Shown here one piece after another: positions 7,996-17,025 of a stretch of 43,625 bases of DNA. Source of the stretch: an uncultured Collinsella sp. GTDB taxonomy: Bacteria > Actinomycetota > Coriobacteriia > Coriobacteriales > Coriobacteriaceae. The notes beneath the pieces were generated by a model, which did no database searches, was not told the origin of the DNA, and saw only the letters and a list, made by a program, of their open reading frames with translations. Every line of letters begins with the position of its first letter. The stretch's first letter is position 1. The stretch lies in NCBI GenBank assembly GCA_900548255.1, contig URKH01000007.1, positions 1-43,625 of the forward strand, written 5' to 3'. The position numbers and the translations under genes were made by a program.

Positions 7996-9078
7996 TTGTC
8001 TTTATCCCATCCTTTGCCTCGCGAGCTGACGCGCCCCGTGCATGTGGGCGGCGTGCAGATCGGTGGCGGCGCGCCGGTGGTGGTCCAATCTATGACCTGC
8101 ACCGATACCGCTGATGCCCAGGCAACGCTTGCGCAAGTGTGCGCGTTGGCGCAGGCTGGCTGCGATATCGTGCGCGTGAGCGTGCCCTCCGAGGCCGCGC
8201 TTGAGGGCTTCCGCACCATCTGTGCCGAGTCTCCGGTGCCGATTGTCGCCGATATCCACTTTAACCATAAGCTCGCCATTGGTGCCGTTGAGGCCGGTGC
8301 CGCCAAGCTGCGCATCAATCCCGGCAATATCGGCGATTGGGCCAAGGTTGACGCGGTGATCGATGCTGCGGGTGCCGCGGGCTGTGCGATTCGTATCGGC
8401 GTCAATGCCGGTTCGCTTGAGCAGGATATCGCCGAGCGCGACGAGCTTACGCAGCCAGAGAAGCTCGTGATGTCGAGCGAGCGCTTTGTGCGGCACTTTG
8501 AGGACCGCGGCTTTACGAACATTGTGCTTTCGGCCAAGGCCCATAGCGTGCAGACGACGCTCGATACCTATCGAGCCCTGTCGCGCGAGATACCGCATGT
8601 TCCGCTTCACCTGGGCGTGACGGAGGCGGGGACAAAGCTCCAGGGCACCATCAAGAGCTCTGTAGGCTTGGGTATCTTGCTTTCCGAAGGCATTGGCGAC
8701 ACCATGCGTGTTTCGCTCACAGCTGATCCGGTTGAGGAGCCGCCGGTCGCCTGGGGAATTTTGCAGTCGCTGGGCCTGCGCCGCCGTGGTCCGGAGATCG
8801 TCTCGTGCCCTACGTGCGCTCGCTGCCAGGTTAACCTTATTCCCATTGCCGAGGAGGTCACCGAGCGGCTTAAGAACTACTCCGCGCCGCTTTCGATCGC
8901 CGTGATGGGGTGTGCCGTTAATGGCCCCGGCGAGGCTTCCGACGCCGACCTAGGCGTGGCCTGTGGACGAGGTCAGGGCCTGCTCTTTTCGCATGGCAAG
9001 ATCATTGGTAAAGTAGCTGAGGATCAAATTGTCGACGCGCTTATGGCCGAGGTCGACAAACTAATTGAGGAGAAATAA
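7996..9078 (+). CDS. ispG: 4-hydroxy-3-methylbut-2-enyl-diphosphate synthase
   Basis: IspG (GcpE) is the iron-sulfur enzyme that reduces 2-C-methyl-erythritol 2,4-cyclodiphosphate to HMBPP, the penultimate MEP step. The 360-residue protein has the TIM-barrel start 'VHVGGVQIGGGAPVVVQSM' and the [4Fe-4S] ligands C271 and C274 in 'CPTCARCQ' and C306 in 'GCAVNGPGE'. The start is TTG 7996 after AGGGGAG (7981-7987); longer in-frame versions would run back into rseP. It follows rseP by 13 nt and precedes proS directly, so it is cotranscribed with both. Confidence 0.96.
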   Translation: MSLSHPLPRELTRPVHVGGVQIGGGAPVVVQSMTCTDTADAQATLAQVCALAQAGCDIVRVSVPSEAALEGFRTICAESPVPIVADIHFNHKLAIGAVEAGAAKLRINPGNIGDWAKVDAVIDAAGAAGCAIRIGVNAGSLEQDIAERDELTQPEKLVMSSERFVRHFEDRGFTNIVLSAKAHSVQTTLDTYRALSREIPHVPLHLGVTEAGTKLQGTIKSSVGLGILLSEGIGDTMRVSLTADPVEEPPVAWGILQSLGLRRRGPEIVSCPTCARCQVNLIPIAEEVTERLKNYSAPLSIAVMGCAVNGPGEASDADLGVACGRGQGLLFSHGKIIGKVAEDQIVDALMAEVDKLIEEK

Positions 9079-10800
<1,722 letters not shown>

Positions 10801-10830
10801 TCGGCGATTTCACATGTAGTTCGAAATACG

Positions 10831-10879
10831 GGACGGCCCCGCATTTCTCCAGATCGGGGACATGTGGGGTCGTCCTTTT
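10831..10879 (+). terminator. Rho-independent terminator after proS
   Basis: GGACGGCCCCGCAT (10831-10844) pairs with ATGTGGGGTCGTCC (10862-10875), a 14-bp stem including two G-U pairs, followed by TTTTA. It ends the long pyrH-to-proS transcript. Confidence 0.85.
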
Positions 10880-10908
10880 ATCTTGTGGCATGCTCGATAT
10901 CTAAAAGG

Positions 10909-10942
10909 AAAACCCCACAGCCCTAATGAGCTGCGGGGTTTT
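10909..10942 (-). terminator. Terminator for the reverse-strand kinase gene, probably bidirectional
   Basis: AAAACCCCACAGC (10909-10921) and GCTGCGGGGTTTT (10930-10942) form a stem with one G-U/A-C position, an 8-nt loop, and T runs in both directions. It sits between the convergent proS and kinase genes. Confidence 0.85.
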
Positions 10943-10977
10943 CTTGTGCCTCCGATGCGAAATAAATCGCTCAGATA

Positions 10978-11742
10978 TTACTGATAATCGACGACGTCGA
11001 TCCAGTTCTTCAGGAACTCATCGTTCACGTTGCGCTTACGAGCGAGCTCGGAAGCGGCGACGATGCTCGTCCACTGACGCACGACCTGCATGGGCATGTC
11101 GGCGCGGTCACAGTAGAGCTCCAGGTAGGCCTCAGCCTGATCCTTGCTGTTGAGGGCGAAGAGCAGGTAGGTGGTGGCAACGTCGGCAGCAGGGGAGCCC
11201 TGGGTGGCGTGTGCCCAGTCGCACACATAGAGCTGGCCGTCGTCGCCGACGATGACGTTGGAGGGGTTGAAGTCGCCGTGGCAGACCTTGAACTCCTTGG
11301 TCATGCCGTCCAGACGCTCTTGAAGGTTGTAGCGCGTGGTGGCATTGAGCTGATCAAGGCTGTCGATCATGCGGGCGAACTTGTCGCGCTGACGGTTGAG
11401 CAGCGGGGAGGTGTAGCCGTGGATCTCGATCTGGAGGTCGACGAACATCTCGAGATACTCACCAAAGCGCTGGGGCTCGGCAGTCATCTTCTCGGCAAGG
11501 GTGGCGCCCGGAACCTTCTCGGTCACGAGCGCCCAGCCGTTGGCGTTCTCGAGCTGGGAAACCTCGAGAGCCTTGGGGCTGCGGATGCCGCACTCATTGA
11601 TGCGGGCAAGATTCAAAGCCTCGTTGAACACGTCGGAGACAGGCTTGGTCTCGTTAAAGACCTTGACAATCTTGTCGCCCAGGTCGTAAACGACCTTGTT
11701 GCCACGGCGGACGAGCTCGGTCTTGGAATCGGGTAGCAGCAT
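10978..11742 (-). CDS. Phosphotransferase-fold (APH/choline kinase-like) protein, substrate unknown
   Basis: This 254-residue protein has the protein-kinase-like phosphotransferase fold. Residues 13-29 resemble the nucleotide-binding strands with Lys27 ('KIVKVF'). 'CHGDFNPSNVIV' (154-165) is the catalytic Brenner motif with Asp157 and Asn162, and 'LYVCDWAHATQGSPAADVA' (171-189) carries the metal-binding Asp175. These features match the aminoglycoside/choline/fructosamine kinase superfamily, but that superfamily acts on many small molecules and resistance should not be assumed. ATG 11742 is preceded by AAAGGATG. It lies 88 nt downstream of adhE on the same strand and may be cotranscribed with it through an intervening hairpin. 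The metabolic role is unknown. Confidence 0.8.
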   Translation of the reverse strand: MLLPDSKTELVRRGNKVVYDLGDKIVKVFNETKPVSDVFNEALNLARINECGIRSPKALEVSQLENANGWALVTEKVPGATLAEKMTAEPQRFGEYLEMFVDLQIEIHGYTSPLLNRQRDKFARMIDSLDQLNATTRYNLQERLDGMTKEFKVCHGDFNPSNVIVGDDGQLYVCDWAHATQGSPAADVATTYLLFALNSKDQAEAYLELYCDRADMPMQVVRQWTSIVAASELARKRNVNDEFLKNWIDVVDYQ

Positions 11743-11774
11743 GGTTGCATCCTTTCAACGATGCGATAGAAGCG

Positions 11775-11813
11775 ACGGCGGGGGTGTGTGAAACACCCGT
11801 GCACCCCCGCCGT
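11775..11813 (-). other. Strong intercistronic hairpin between adhE and the kinase gene
   Basis: ACGGCGGGGGTG (11775-11786) and CACCCCCGCCGT (11802-11813) form a perfect 12-bp GC-rich stem with a 15-nt loop. No T run follows it on the reverse strand, so it is not a standard intrinsic terminator. It could protect the 3' end of the adhE message or reduce read-through into the kinase gene. Confidence 0.7.
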
Positions 11814-11830
11814 TAAAAACCGTGCTAAAA

Positions 11831-14479
11831 CTAGCAGACGGCGTAGTCCTGAGGCTCGCGGCCGTAGTAGGCGTCCAGGTAGAGCTCCTTGATCTCGCTC
11901 ATGAGCGGGTAGCGCGGGTTGGCGCCGGTGCACTGGTCGTTGAATGCCTGCTCGGTCATCTCGTCGAGGGTGTCGAGGAAGTACTGCTCGTCAACACCGT
12001 AGTCGGCGATGGTCTTCTTGACGCCGATGAAGTCCTTGAGCTCCTCGAGCTTCGTGATGAAGTTCTCGAAGACCTCCTTGTCGTCCTTGCCCTCGATGCC
12101 GCAGTACTTGGCCATCTCGGCGTAGTTGTGCAGCGCGTTGGGGTAAGGATACTGGGAGAAGGTACCCATCTTGACGGGAGCCTCGGCGGCGTTGTAGCGC
12201 ATAACGCGGGTCAGGATGACGGCGTTGGCGAGGCCGTGGGGCAGGTGATGGAAGGCGCCGAGCTTGTGAGCCATGGAGTGGTTGAGGCCCAGGAAGGCGT
12301 TGGCGAAGGCCATACCGGCCATGCAGGAGGCGTTGTGCATCTCCTCGCGGGCATGCGGGTCCTTGGCGCCGTTCGTGAAGCTGGAGGGCAGGTTCTCGAA
12401 GACGAGCTTAGCAGCGCGCTCGGAGAGGCCCTTGGTGTAGTCGGAAGCCATGATGGAGACATAGGACTCGATGGCGTGGGTCATGACGTCGATGCCGGAG
12501 GCAGCGGTCAGGCCGCGCGGGGCGGTCATGCAGTTGTCGGCGTCGACGATAGCCATGTTGGGGAGCAGCGCGTAGTCGGCGAGCGGCCACTTGATGCCGG
12601 TCTCCTTGTCGGTGATGATGGCGAACGGCGTGCACTCGGAGCCGGTACCCGAAGAGGTCGGGACGGCGACGAAGTAGGCCTTCTTGCCCATCTCGGGGAA
12701 AGTGAAGATACGCTTGCGGATGTCCATGAAGTCCATGGCCATGTCCTCAAACTTGCACTCGGGGTGCTCGTACATCATCCACATGATCTTGCCGGCGTCC
12801 ATAGCGGAGCCACCGCCGACGGCGATGATCACGTCAGGCTCAAAGAGAGCCATCTGCTTGGCGCCGCGACGTGCGCACTGCAGCGACGGATCGGGCTCGA
12901 CGTCGTAGAAGCAGTCGTGGGCGATGCCCATCTCGTCGAGCTTGGCCTCGATGGCGCGGGTGTTGCCATTCTTGAAGAGGAACTGGTCGGTGACGATGAA
13001 GGCGCGCTTCTTGCCCATGACGGTACCGAGCTCGTCGAGGGCGACGGGCGTGGAACCCTTCTTGAAGTAGACCTTCTCGGGAGCGCGGAACCACAGCATG
13101 TTCTCACGGCGCTCGGCCACAGTCTTAACGTTGATCAAGTGCTTCACCCCAACGTTCTCGGAGACGGAGTTGCCGCCCCAGGAGCCGCAGCCCAGGGTCA
13201 GAGACGGCTTCATGCCAAAGTTGTACAGGTCACCGATGCCGCCGTGCGAGGACGGGGTGTTGATGACGATACGGCAGGCCTTCATGACGTGCTCGAACAG
13301 GCTGATCTTCTCGGCCTGGGCGGGGTGCACGTACAGAGAGGCGGTGTGGCCCGGGCCACCGGCGAGCACCAGGTGCTCGGCCTTGTCGACGGCCTCCTGG
13401 AAGTCCTTGGCGTGGTACATGGCCAGGACCGGGGAGAGCTTCTCGTGGGAGAACTCCTCCTTGGCGGGGTCGGTGGAGGTGACCTCGGCGATCAGGATCT
13501 TGGTCTTGGCGGGAACCTCGATGCCTGCGAGCTCGGCGATTTTGGCGGCAGCCATGCCGGGGATGCGGTGGTCGAGAGCGCCGTTCTTGAACATGGCGGC
13601 ACGCAGGGCCTCCATCTCGGCACCCTGCTTGACGAAGTAGCAGCCGCGCTTCTGGAACTCGGCCTTAACCTGGTCATAGATGGTGTCGATGACGGTCACG
13701 GACTGCTCGGAAGCGCAGATCATGCCGTTATCGAAGGTCTTGGAGTGGATGATGGAGTTGACGGCGAGCAGCACGTCGGCGGTGTCGTCGATGATGACCG
13801 GGGTGTTACCGGCGCCAACGCCCAGGGCGGGCTTGCCCGAGGAGTAGGCGGCCTTGACCATGCCCGGGCCACCGGTGGCGAGGATGATGTCGACGTCGCG
13901 CATGACCATGTTGGTCAGCTCGATGGAGGGGACATCGACCCAGCCGATGATGCCCTCGGGGGCGCCGGCCTTGACGGCGGCGTCGAGCACGAGCTTGGCG
14001 GCGGCGATGGTGCACTTGGCGGCTGCCGGGTGCGGGGAGATGATGATGCCGTTGCGGGTCTTCAGGCTGATCAGCGTCTTGAAGATCGCAGTGGAGGTGG
14101 GGTTGGTCGTCGGGATGACGGCGCCCACGATGCCGATGGGCTCGGCGATCTTGGTGATGCCGTAGGCCTCGTCGCGCTCCAGGACACCACAGGTCTTGGT
14201 GTTCTTGTAAGCGTTGTAGATGTACTCTGCGGCGTAGTGGTTCTTGATGACCTTGTCCTCAAGAACGCCGCGGCCGGTCTCCTCGATGGCCATCTTCGCC
14301 AACGGGATACGAGCCTTGTTGGCGGCCATGGCGGCCTCATAGAAGATCTTGTCGACCTGCTCCTGCGTGTACGTAGCAAAAAGCGCCTGGGCCTCTCGCA
14401 TCTGAGCGAGCTTAGCCTCAAGCGCCTCTACGTTGTCCACAATTGCGGGAGTAGTGTTTTCCGGTGACTTTTTCACCAT
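11831..14479 (-). CDS. adhE: Bifunctional acetaldehyde-CoA/alcohol dehydrogenase
   Basis: AdhE reduces acetyl-CoA to acetaldehyde and then ethanol, reoxidising NADH during fermentation; the family forms filaments (spirosomes). The 882-residue protein has the usual fused layout: an N-terminal CoA-acylating aldehyde dehydrogenase with the catalytic cysteine C255 in 'FDNGMICASEQSV', then from about residue 450 an iron-type alcohol dehydrogenase with 'AVGGGSAMDAGKIM' and the iron-ligand region 'HSMAHKLGAFHHLPHG'. The ATG at 14479 follows AAGGAG on the reverse strand. Codon bias is extreme, suggesting high expression. It is the only evident fermentation gene here. Its upstream region carries a LacI-type palindrome and is bounded by a RAYT element. 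Confidence 0.97.
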   Translation of the reverse strand: MVKKSPENTTPAIVDNVEALEAKLAQMREAQALFATYTQEQVDKIFYEAAMAANKARIPLAKMAIEETGRGVLEDKVIKNHYAAEYIYNAYKNTKTCGVLERDEAYGITKIAEPIGIVGAVIPTTNPTSTAIFKTLISLKTRNGIIISPHPAAAKCTIAAAKLVLDAAVKAGAPEGIIGWVDVPSIELTNMVMRDVDIILATGGPGMVKAAYSSGKPALGVGAGNTPVIIDDTADVLLAVNSIIHSKTFDNGMICASEQSVTVIDTIYDQVKAEFQKRGCYFVKQGAEMEALRAAMFKNGALDHRIPGMAAAKIAELAGIEVPAKTKILIAEVTSTDPAKEEFSHEKLSPVLAMYHAKDFQEAVDKAEHLVLAGGPGHTASLYVHPAQAEKISLFEHVMKACRIVINTPSSHGGIGDLYNFGMKPSLTLGCGSWGGNSVSENVGVKHLINVKTVAERRENMLWFRAPEKVYFKKGSTPVALDELGTVMGKKRAFIVTDQFLFKNGNTRAIEAKLDEMGIAHDCFYDVEPDPSLQCARRGAKQMALFEPDVIIAVGGGSAMDAGKIMWMMYEHPECKFEDMAMDFMDIRKRIFTFPEMGKKAYFVAVPTSSGTGSECTPFAIITDKETGIKWPLADYALLPNMAIVDADNCMTAPRGLTAASGIDVMTHAIESYVSIMASDYTKGLSERAAKLVFENLPSSFTNGAKDPHAREEMHNASCMAGMAFANAFLGLNHSMAHKLGAFHHLPHGLANAVILTRVMRYNAAEAPVKMGTFSQYPYPNALHNYAEMAKYCGIEGKDDKEVFENFITKLEELKDFIGVKKTIADYGVDEQYFLDTLDEMTEQAFNDQCTGANPRYPLMSEIKELYLDAYYGREPQDYAVC

Positions 14480-14573
14480 TTGTGTCTCCTTGCGATCGGA
14501 GATTTACCCTACGTCTTGCATGATAGCAAGAAATTATTCGGCGAACGGTAAGATTCCCGTAAAAGGCATACTA

Positions 14574-14601
14574 AAACGCTTCAATCAACTGAAACGTTTC
14601 A
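14574..14601 (-). promoter_or_regulatory. Probable LacI/CcpA-type operator pair upstream of adhE
   Basis: TGAAACGTTTCA (14590-14601) is a perfect 12-nt palindrome with the central CG typical of LacI-family operators. A related AAACGCTTCA (14574-14583) and AAACGTTTCA (14592-14601) repeat with an 18-nt spacing. They lie 95-122 nt upstream of the adhE ATG. ACTATA at 14602-14607, TATAGT on the reverse strand, may be the -10, but no good -35 is visible. The regulator is not in this window. The rest of the 14480-14811 gap holds the repeat pair described separately and no gene. Confidence 0.5.
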
Positions 14602-14630
14602 ACTATAACTATCTGCCTATTGCATTGCCC

Positions 14631-14697
14631 CGCTCATTGGGGACAGACTTACATGAGTGCTTTCACTCATTTGTGACAGACATGGATTTGTCATTTT
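14631..14697 (+). repeat. Left pair of RAYT-associated repeats
   Basis: The unit at 14631-14664 (CGCTCATTGGGGACAGACTT, continuing ACATGAGTGCTTTC) is followed at 14664-14697 by a decayed copy, at the same 33-nt period, that matches the consensus at about 24 of 34 positions. Each intact unit can fold through CRCTCAT and ATGAGTG, leaving GGGGACAGACTT in the loop. Confidence 0.85.
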
Positions 14698-14811
14698 GCC
14701 GTTCTGGGCCTGTTTTTGGCGCAGATTGGATATAAATAGGTCACAGGCTCAGCATTTCGCGTTCCTTCTCTCCTTTTAGGTGTTGCCTGTACGGCTTTGA
14801 AAGGAGAGACC

Positions 14812-15588
14812 ATGCCCCGATGCGCCCGCGAAATATCGCTCACCGGCTATTACCACGTCTTTGACCGCGGCAACTCCAAACAGATCATTTTTGAAGATGA
14901 TTCCGACCGCTATCGTTTCTTATCGGACATCTCAGACAGGTTTGCGTGCCATGACGTGGCGGTGTTGGCCTGGTGCCTTATGGATAATCACTTCCATTTG
15001 ATGGTTGATGACCCATATGACAACCTTTCAAAGGCAATGCAGTGCGCGCTGACGGCCTATGCCAAGTATTTCAATGGAAAAACGGGAAGAACGGGTCACC
15101 TGTTTGATAATCGCTATTCGCGGATCGCGGTCGAGTCGGACACGCAGGCGGTGCAGTTGCTCGATTATATCCATCTCAATCCTGTGAAAGGTGTGCTCGA
15201 CTCGCTCGATGCCTACCGCTGGTCAAGCTACAAGGCATACCAGCTGGGATACGATCCCTTTGATATCTGTGACGCGGCCCCTATGCTCGATATTGTCGGA
15301 GGCTCTCGTTGCTATTGCGAGCATCTCGAGGAAGTTGCCGGGCGCATCTGGTCAGTGGAGATTCTTCCGCGCCGACGGATCCCCGATGAGGACGCCCTTT
15401 CCGTTGCGCGCGAAGTTTTGCCGAGCATTGATCCTGCGCTGCTCAAGGCCCTGCCACGCCCCGAACGCGATGCCTGTCTGCTAAGGCTCAGGCGGGCCCA
15501 TCTTACGGTCAAGCAAATTGCCCGTATCACCGGTATCGGCGCTACAAGCGTAACCAAGGCCACCACAGGCTGGAACGAGGCGGCCTGA
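14812..15588 (+). CDS. REP-associated tyrosine transposase (Y1_Tnp family)
   Basis: This 258-residue protein belongs to the single-stranded-DNA HUH transposase family. 'YYHVFDRGN' (13-21) is the first family motif, 'MDNHFHLM' (57-64) carries the HUH histidines H60 and H62, 'KTGRTGHLFDNRYS' (90-103) follows, and 'DYIHLNPVKG' (118-127) contains the probable catalytic Tyr119. The C-terminus adds a helix-turn-helix-like segment ('LTVKQIARITGIGATSVTKA', about 230-249), seen in longer RAYTs. ATG 14812 is preceded by AAAGGAGA; an in-frame TTG at 14797 is rejected. RAYTs recognise hairpin repeats next to them, and matching repeats flank this gene. TATAAA at 14731-14736 is a possible -10. The gene is intact. 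Confidence 0.9.
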   Translation: MPRCAREISLTGYYHVFDRGNSKQIIFEDDSDRYRFLSDISDRFACHDVAVLAWCLMDNHFHLMVDDPYDNLSKAMQCALTAYAKYFNGKTGRTGHLFDNRYSRIAVESDTQAVQLLDYIHLNPVKGVLDSLDAYRWSSYKAYQLGYDPFDICDAAPMLDIVGGSRCYCEHLEEVAGRIWSVEILPRRRIPDEDALSVAREVLPSIDPALLKALPRPERDACLLRLRRAHLTVKQIARITGIGATSVTKATTGWNEAA

Positions 15589-15626
15589 GGTATGGATTGG
15601 GGCCGATCGATGCACTGTGAGCTTAG

Positions 15627-15693
15627 GAAAGCATTCATCTAAGTCTGTCCCCAATGCGTGAAAACACTCATGTAAGTCTGTCCCCAATGAGTG
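15627..15693 (+). repeat. Right pair of RAYT-associated repeats
   Basis: Two tandem units, 15627-15660 and 15660-15693, match at 30 of 34 positions; both contain AAGTCTGTCCCCAATG (15641-15656 and 15674-15689). They are the reverse complement of the left pair. The outer unit has a perfect 7-bp foldback (CATGAGTG/CACTCATG arms on the opposite strand). Confidence 0.88.
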
Positions 15694-15694
15694 C

Positions 15695-15725
15695 AAAAAA
15701 GACGCCCTCCGTGGGGGAGGACGCC
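15695..15725 (-). terminator. Rho-independent terminator for rpmB
   Basis: On the reverse strand GGCGTCCTCC and GGAGGGCGTC form a 10-bp stem with two G-U pairs around a 5-nt loop, followed by TTTTTT. Between it and the rpmB stop, 15726-15796 is a further foldable, non-coding 3' stretch. Confidence 0.8.
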
Positions 15726-15796
15726 TTTGGTAAGTTCTATATGAACGCGAGGTCTTTGACCCGGAGAGTCCGAGGTACTTGTTGGTAAGACCTTAT

Positions 15797-15985
15797 TTAG
15801 GAGCGCGCAACCTTGCCGGACTTGAGGCAGGTGGAGCAAACGTTCATCTTGCGACGGTGACCATCGACGACGACGTAAACGCGCTGGATGTTGGGGCGGA
15901 ACTTACGGTTGGTGACGCGGTGAGAGTGGCTGATGGAGCGACCGGCAACGGGGTGCTTACCGCAAACTTCGCAAACTTTGGACAT
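15797..15985 (-). CDS. rpmB: 50S ribosomal protein L28
   Basis: This is a 62-residue L28 of the large subunit. It has the zinc-binding form, with CEVC (5-8) and CSTC (50-53), plus 'GRSISHSHRVTNRKFRPN' and 'RVYVVVDG'. The ATG at 15985 follows GGAGGGT on the reverse strand. Longer in-frame versions back to 16033 run through the leader and lack family similarity. It is monocistronic here, with its own promoter and terminator. Zinc-containing L28 in some actinobacteria has a cysteine-free paralogue used under zinc starvation; none is visible here. Confidence 0.95.
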   Translation of the reverse strand: MSKVCEVCGKHPVAGRSISHSHRVTNRKFRPNIQRVYVVVDGHRRKMNVCSTCLKSGKVARS

Positions 15986-16039
15986 AACTGACCCTCCTTG
16001 GGCGACAAACGAACATGTCGCGTTAACAAACAAGCCTGA

Positions 16040-16048
16040 ACTATAGCA
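16040..16048 (-). promoter_or_regulatory. Extended -10 promoter of rpmB
   Basis: On the reverse strand TGCTATAGT is an extended -10 about 55 nt upstream of the rpmB ATG. A matching -35 is not clear. The same nonamer precedes rpsT at 28728-28736. Between here and the pyr leader (16076-16280) I see only AT-rich sequence (ATATATATAGG near 16198-16207) and no gene. Confidence 0.5.
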
Positions 16049-16300
16049 CAGAAGCAGCTCCCTGTGCGTAATCTACACAGAGATATTCCTCTTTTGGCGA
16101 TAGTGCTCACGCCACGGCCCTGGACGTAGATCCGATTTGCGTGCAGCAGAGGGGATTATGCCAGCTCGTGCGTGCGTTTTCAAGCTCGTCCCACAAATAT
16201 ATATAGGTTTATGGAGCATTGGGCTCCGTTTACGGATTGTTCTGTATTTATGCTCGCAATTAAGCTCGAGGTTGGCTACACTATCCCTTGACCATTAAAG

Positions 16301-16397
16301 GGGTACGAGATACCCACATGGAATTACATAGCTGCCAAAGAGCAGCCCTTCCTGTGGGTGTCTGGTCCGCTTTAAGCGGTCGGGCATCTATTTTTTT
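16301..16397 (+). promoter_or_regulatory. pyr operon transcription attenuator (PyrR leader)
   Basis: Three mutually exclusive structures are visible. Early hairpin: GGGTA (16302-16306) with TACCC (16311-16315). Antiterminator: GATACCCACA (16309-16318) with TGTGGGTGTC (16353-16362), enclosing a GCTGC/GCAGC hairpin (16331-16345). Terminator: GGTGTCT with GGGCATC around an inner CCGC/GCGG stem, ending in TATTTTTTT (16389-16397). The antiterminator and terminator share GGTGTC. This is the logic of PyrR attenuation, in which UMP-bound PyrR favours termination. The upstream -10 may be TACACT (16277-16282). I could not confirm the exact PyrR-binding loop consensus. Confidence 0.75.
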
Positions 16398-16436
16398 GAC
16401 TGTGTCAGCAGTCAAGACATGTGAGGAAGGAGATCG

Positions 16437-17021
16437 ATGGGCACGACTTCCCCCAAGGCGGTCATCATGGACGAGACCGCCGTCAATCGAGCGATGACCC
16501 GCATCGCGCACGAGATTCTCGAGCGCAACGAGGGCTGTGAAGACCTCGCTCTGGTCGGCATCGTCACGCGCGGCGACCTTCTGGCAAAGAAGCTCGCCGA
16601 GGAGATCAAGGAGATCGAGGGCGTCGACGTTCCGCTCGGCAGCCTGGACATCAGCTTCTACCGCGATGACTATGCGACCAATTTCGCTCCCGCGATCCAC
16701 GCTACCAACATTCCCTTCAGCGTCGACGGCAAGCGCGTCGTGCTGGTGGACGACATCCTGTATACGGGCCGTACTATCCGCGCCGCTCTGGATGCCGTCA
16801 TGGACCTGGGCCGTCCGAGCCGCATCGAGCTGGCAGTTCTCGTTGACCGCGGTCACCGTGAGCTCCCCATCTCGCCGGACTTTGTCGGCAAGAACGTTCC
16901 CTCGTCGCATGAGGAGAACGTGCACCTATATATGAAGGAAGTCGACGGCCACACCGCCGTCGAGATTAACGACGTCGCGCCGGGTTCCCACGTGGGCTCC
17001 GCGCCGCTGGGAGGTGAGTAG
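16437..17021 (+). CDS. pyrR: PyrR: pyrimidine operon attenuator and uracil phosphoribosyltransferase
   Basis: PyrR binds pyr leader RNA when UMP is abundant and also has weak uracil phosphoribosyltransferase activity. The 194-residue protein has the PRPP-binding loop 'VVLVDDILYTGRT' (101-113), 'VGIVTRGDLLA' (40-50) and 'LDISFYRDD' (70-78). Homologues are about 180 residues; the extra C-terminal tail 'APGSHVGSAPLGGE' is short and divergent. ATG 16437 follows GGAAGGAG. It lies directly after an attenuator, so the operon probably controls itself. pyrB starts 4 nt after its stop. Confidence 0.95.
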   Translation: MGTTSPKAVIMDETAVNRAMTRIAHEILERNEGCEDLALVGIVTRGDLLAKKLAEEIKEIEGVDVPLGSLDISFYRDDYATNFAPAIHATNIPFSVDGKRVVLVDDILYTGRTIRAALDAVMDLGRPSRIELAVLVDRGHRELPISPDFVGKNVPSSHEENVHLYMKEVDGHTAVEINDVAPGSHVGSAPLGGE

Positions 17022-17025
17022 TACC

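Larger units (their letters stand above)
14631..15693 (+). mobile_element. RAYT (REP-associated tyrosine transposase) element
   Basis: A single Y1-transposase gene is bracketed by two pairs of 34-nt units in inverted orientation (14631-14697 and 15627-15693). The best left and right units match at 32 of 34 positions after reverse complementing. This arrangement matches a REP-RAYT locus: a domesticated IS200/IS605-like transposase with its cognate repeats. It sits between the adhE upstream region and the rpmB terminator. No target-site duplication is expected for this chemistry, and I saw none. Confidence 0.75.

Noticed and set aside
10978..11742. Aminoglycoside resistance gene
   Set aside because: Only the broad kinase fold is evident; no subclass motif or resistance context was seen.
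11775..11813. Intrinsic terminator after adhE
   Set aside because: The stem is strong but there is no T run on the reverse strand, so it is listed only as an intercistronic hairpin.
11822..14467. 881-codon forward open frame opposite adhE
   Set aside because: Complementary shadow of adhE with no recognisable domain and no ribosome site.
15726..15796. Possible tRNA-like folded RNA downstream of rpmB
   Set aside because: It folds a little but lacks a cloverleaf, a TTCGA-type T loop and a CCA-proximal stem.
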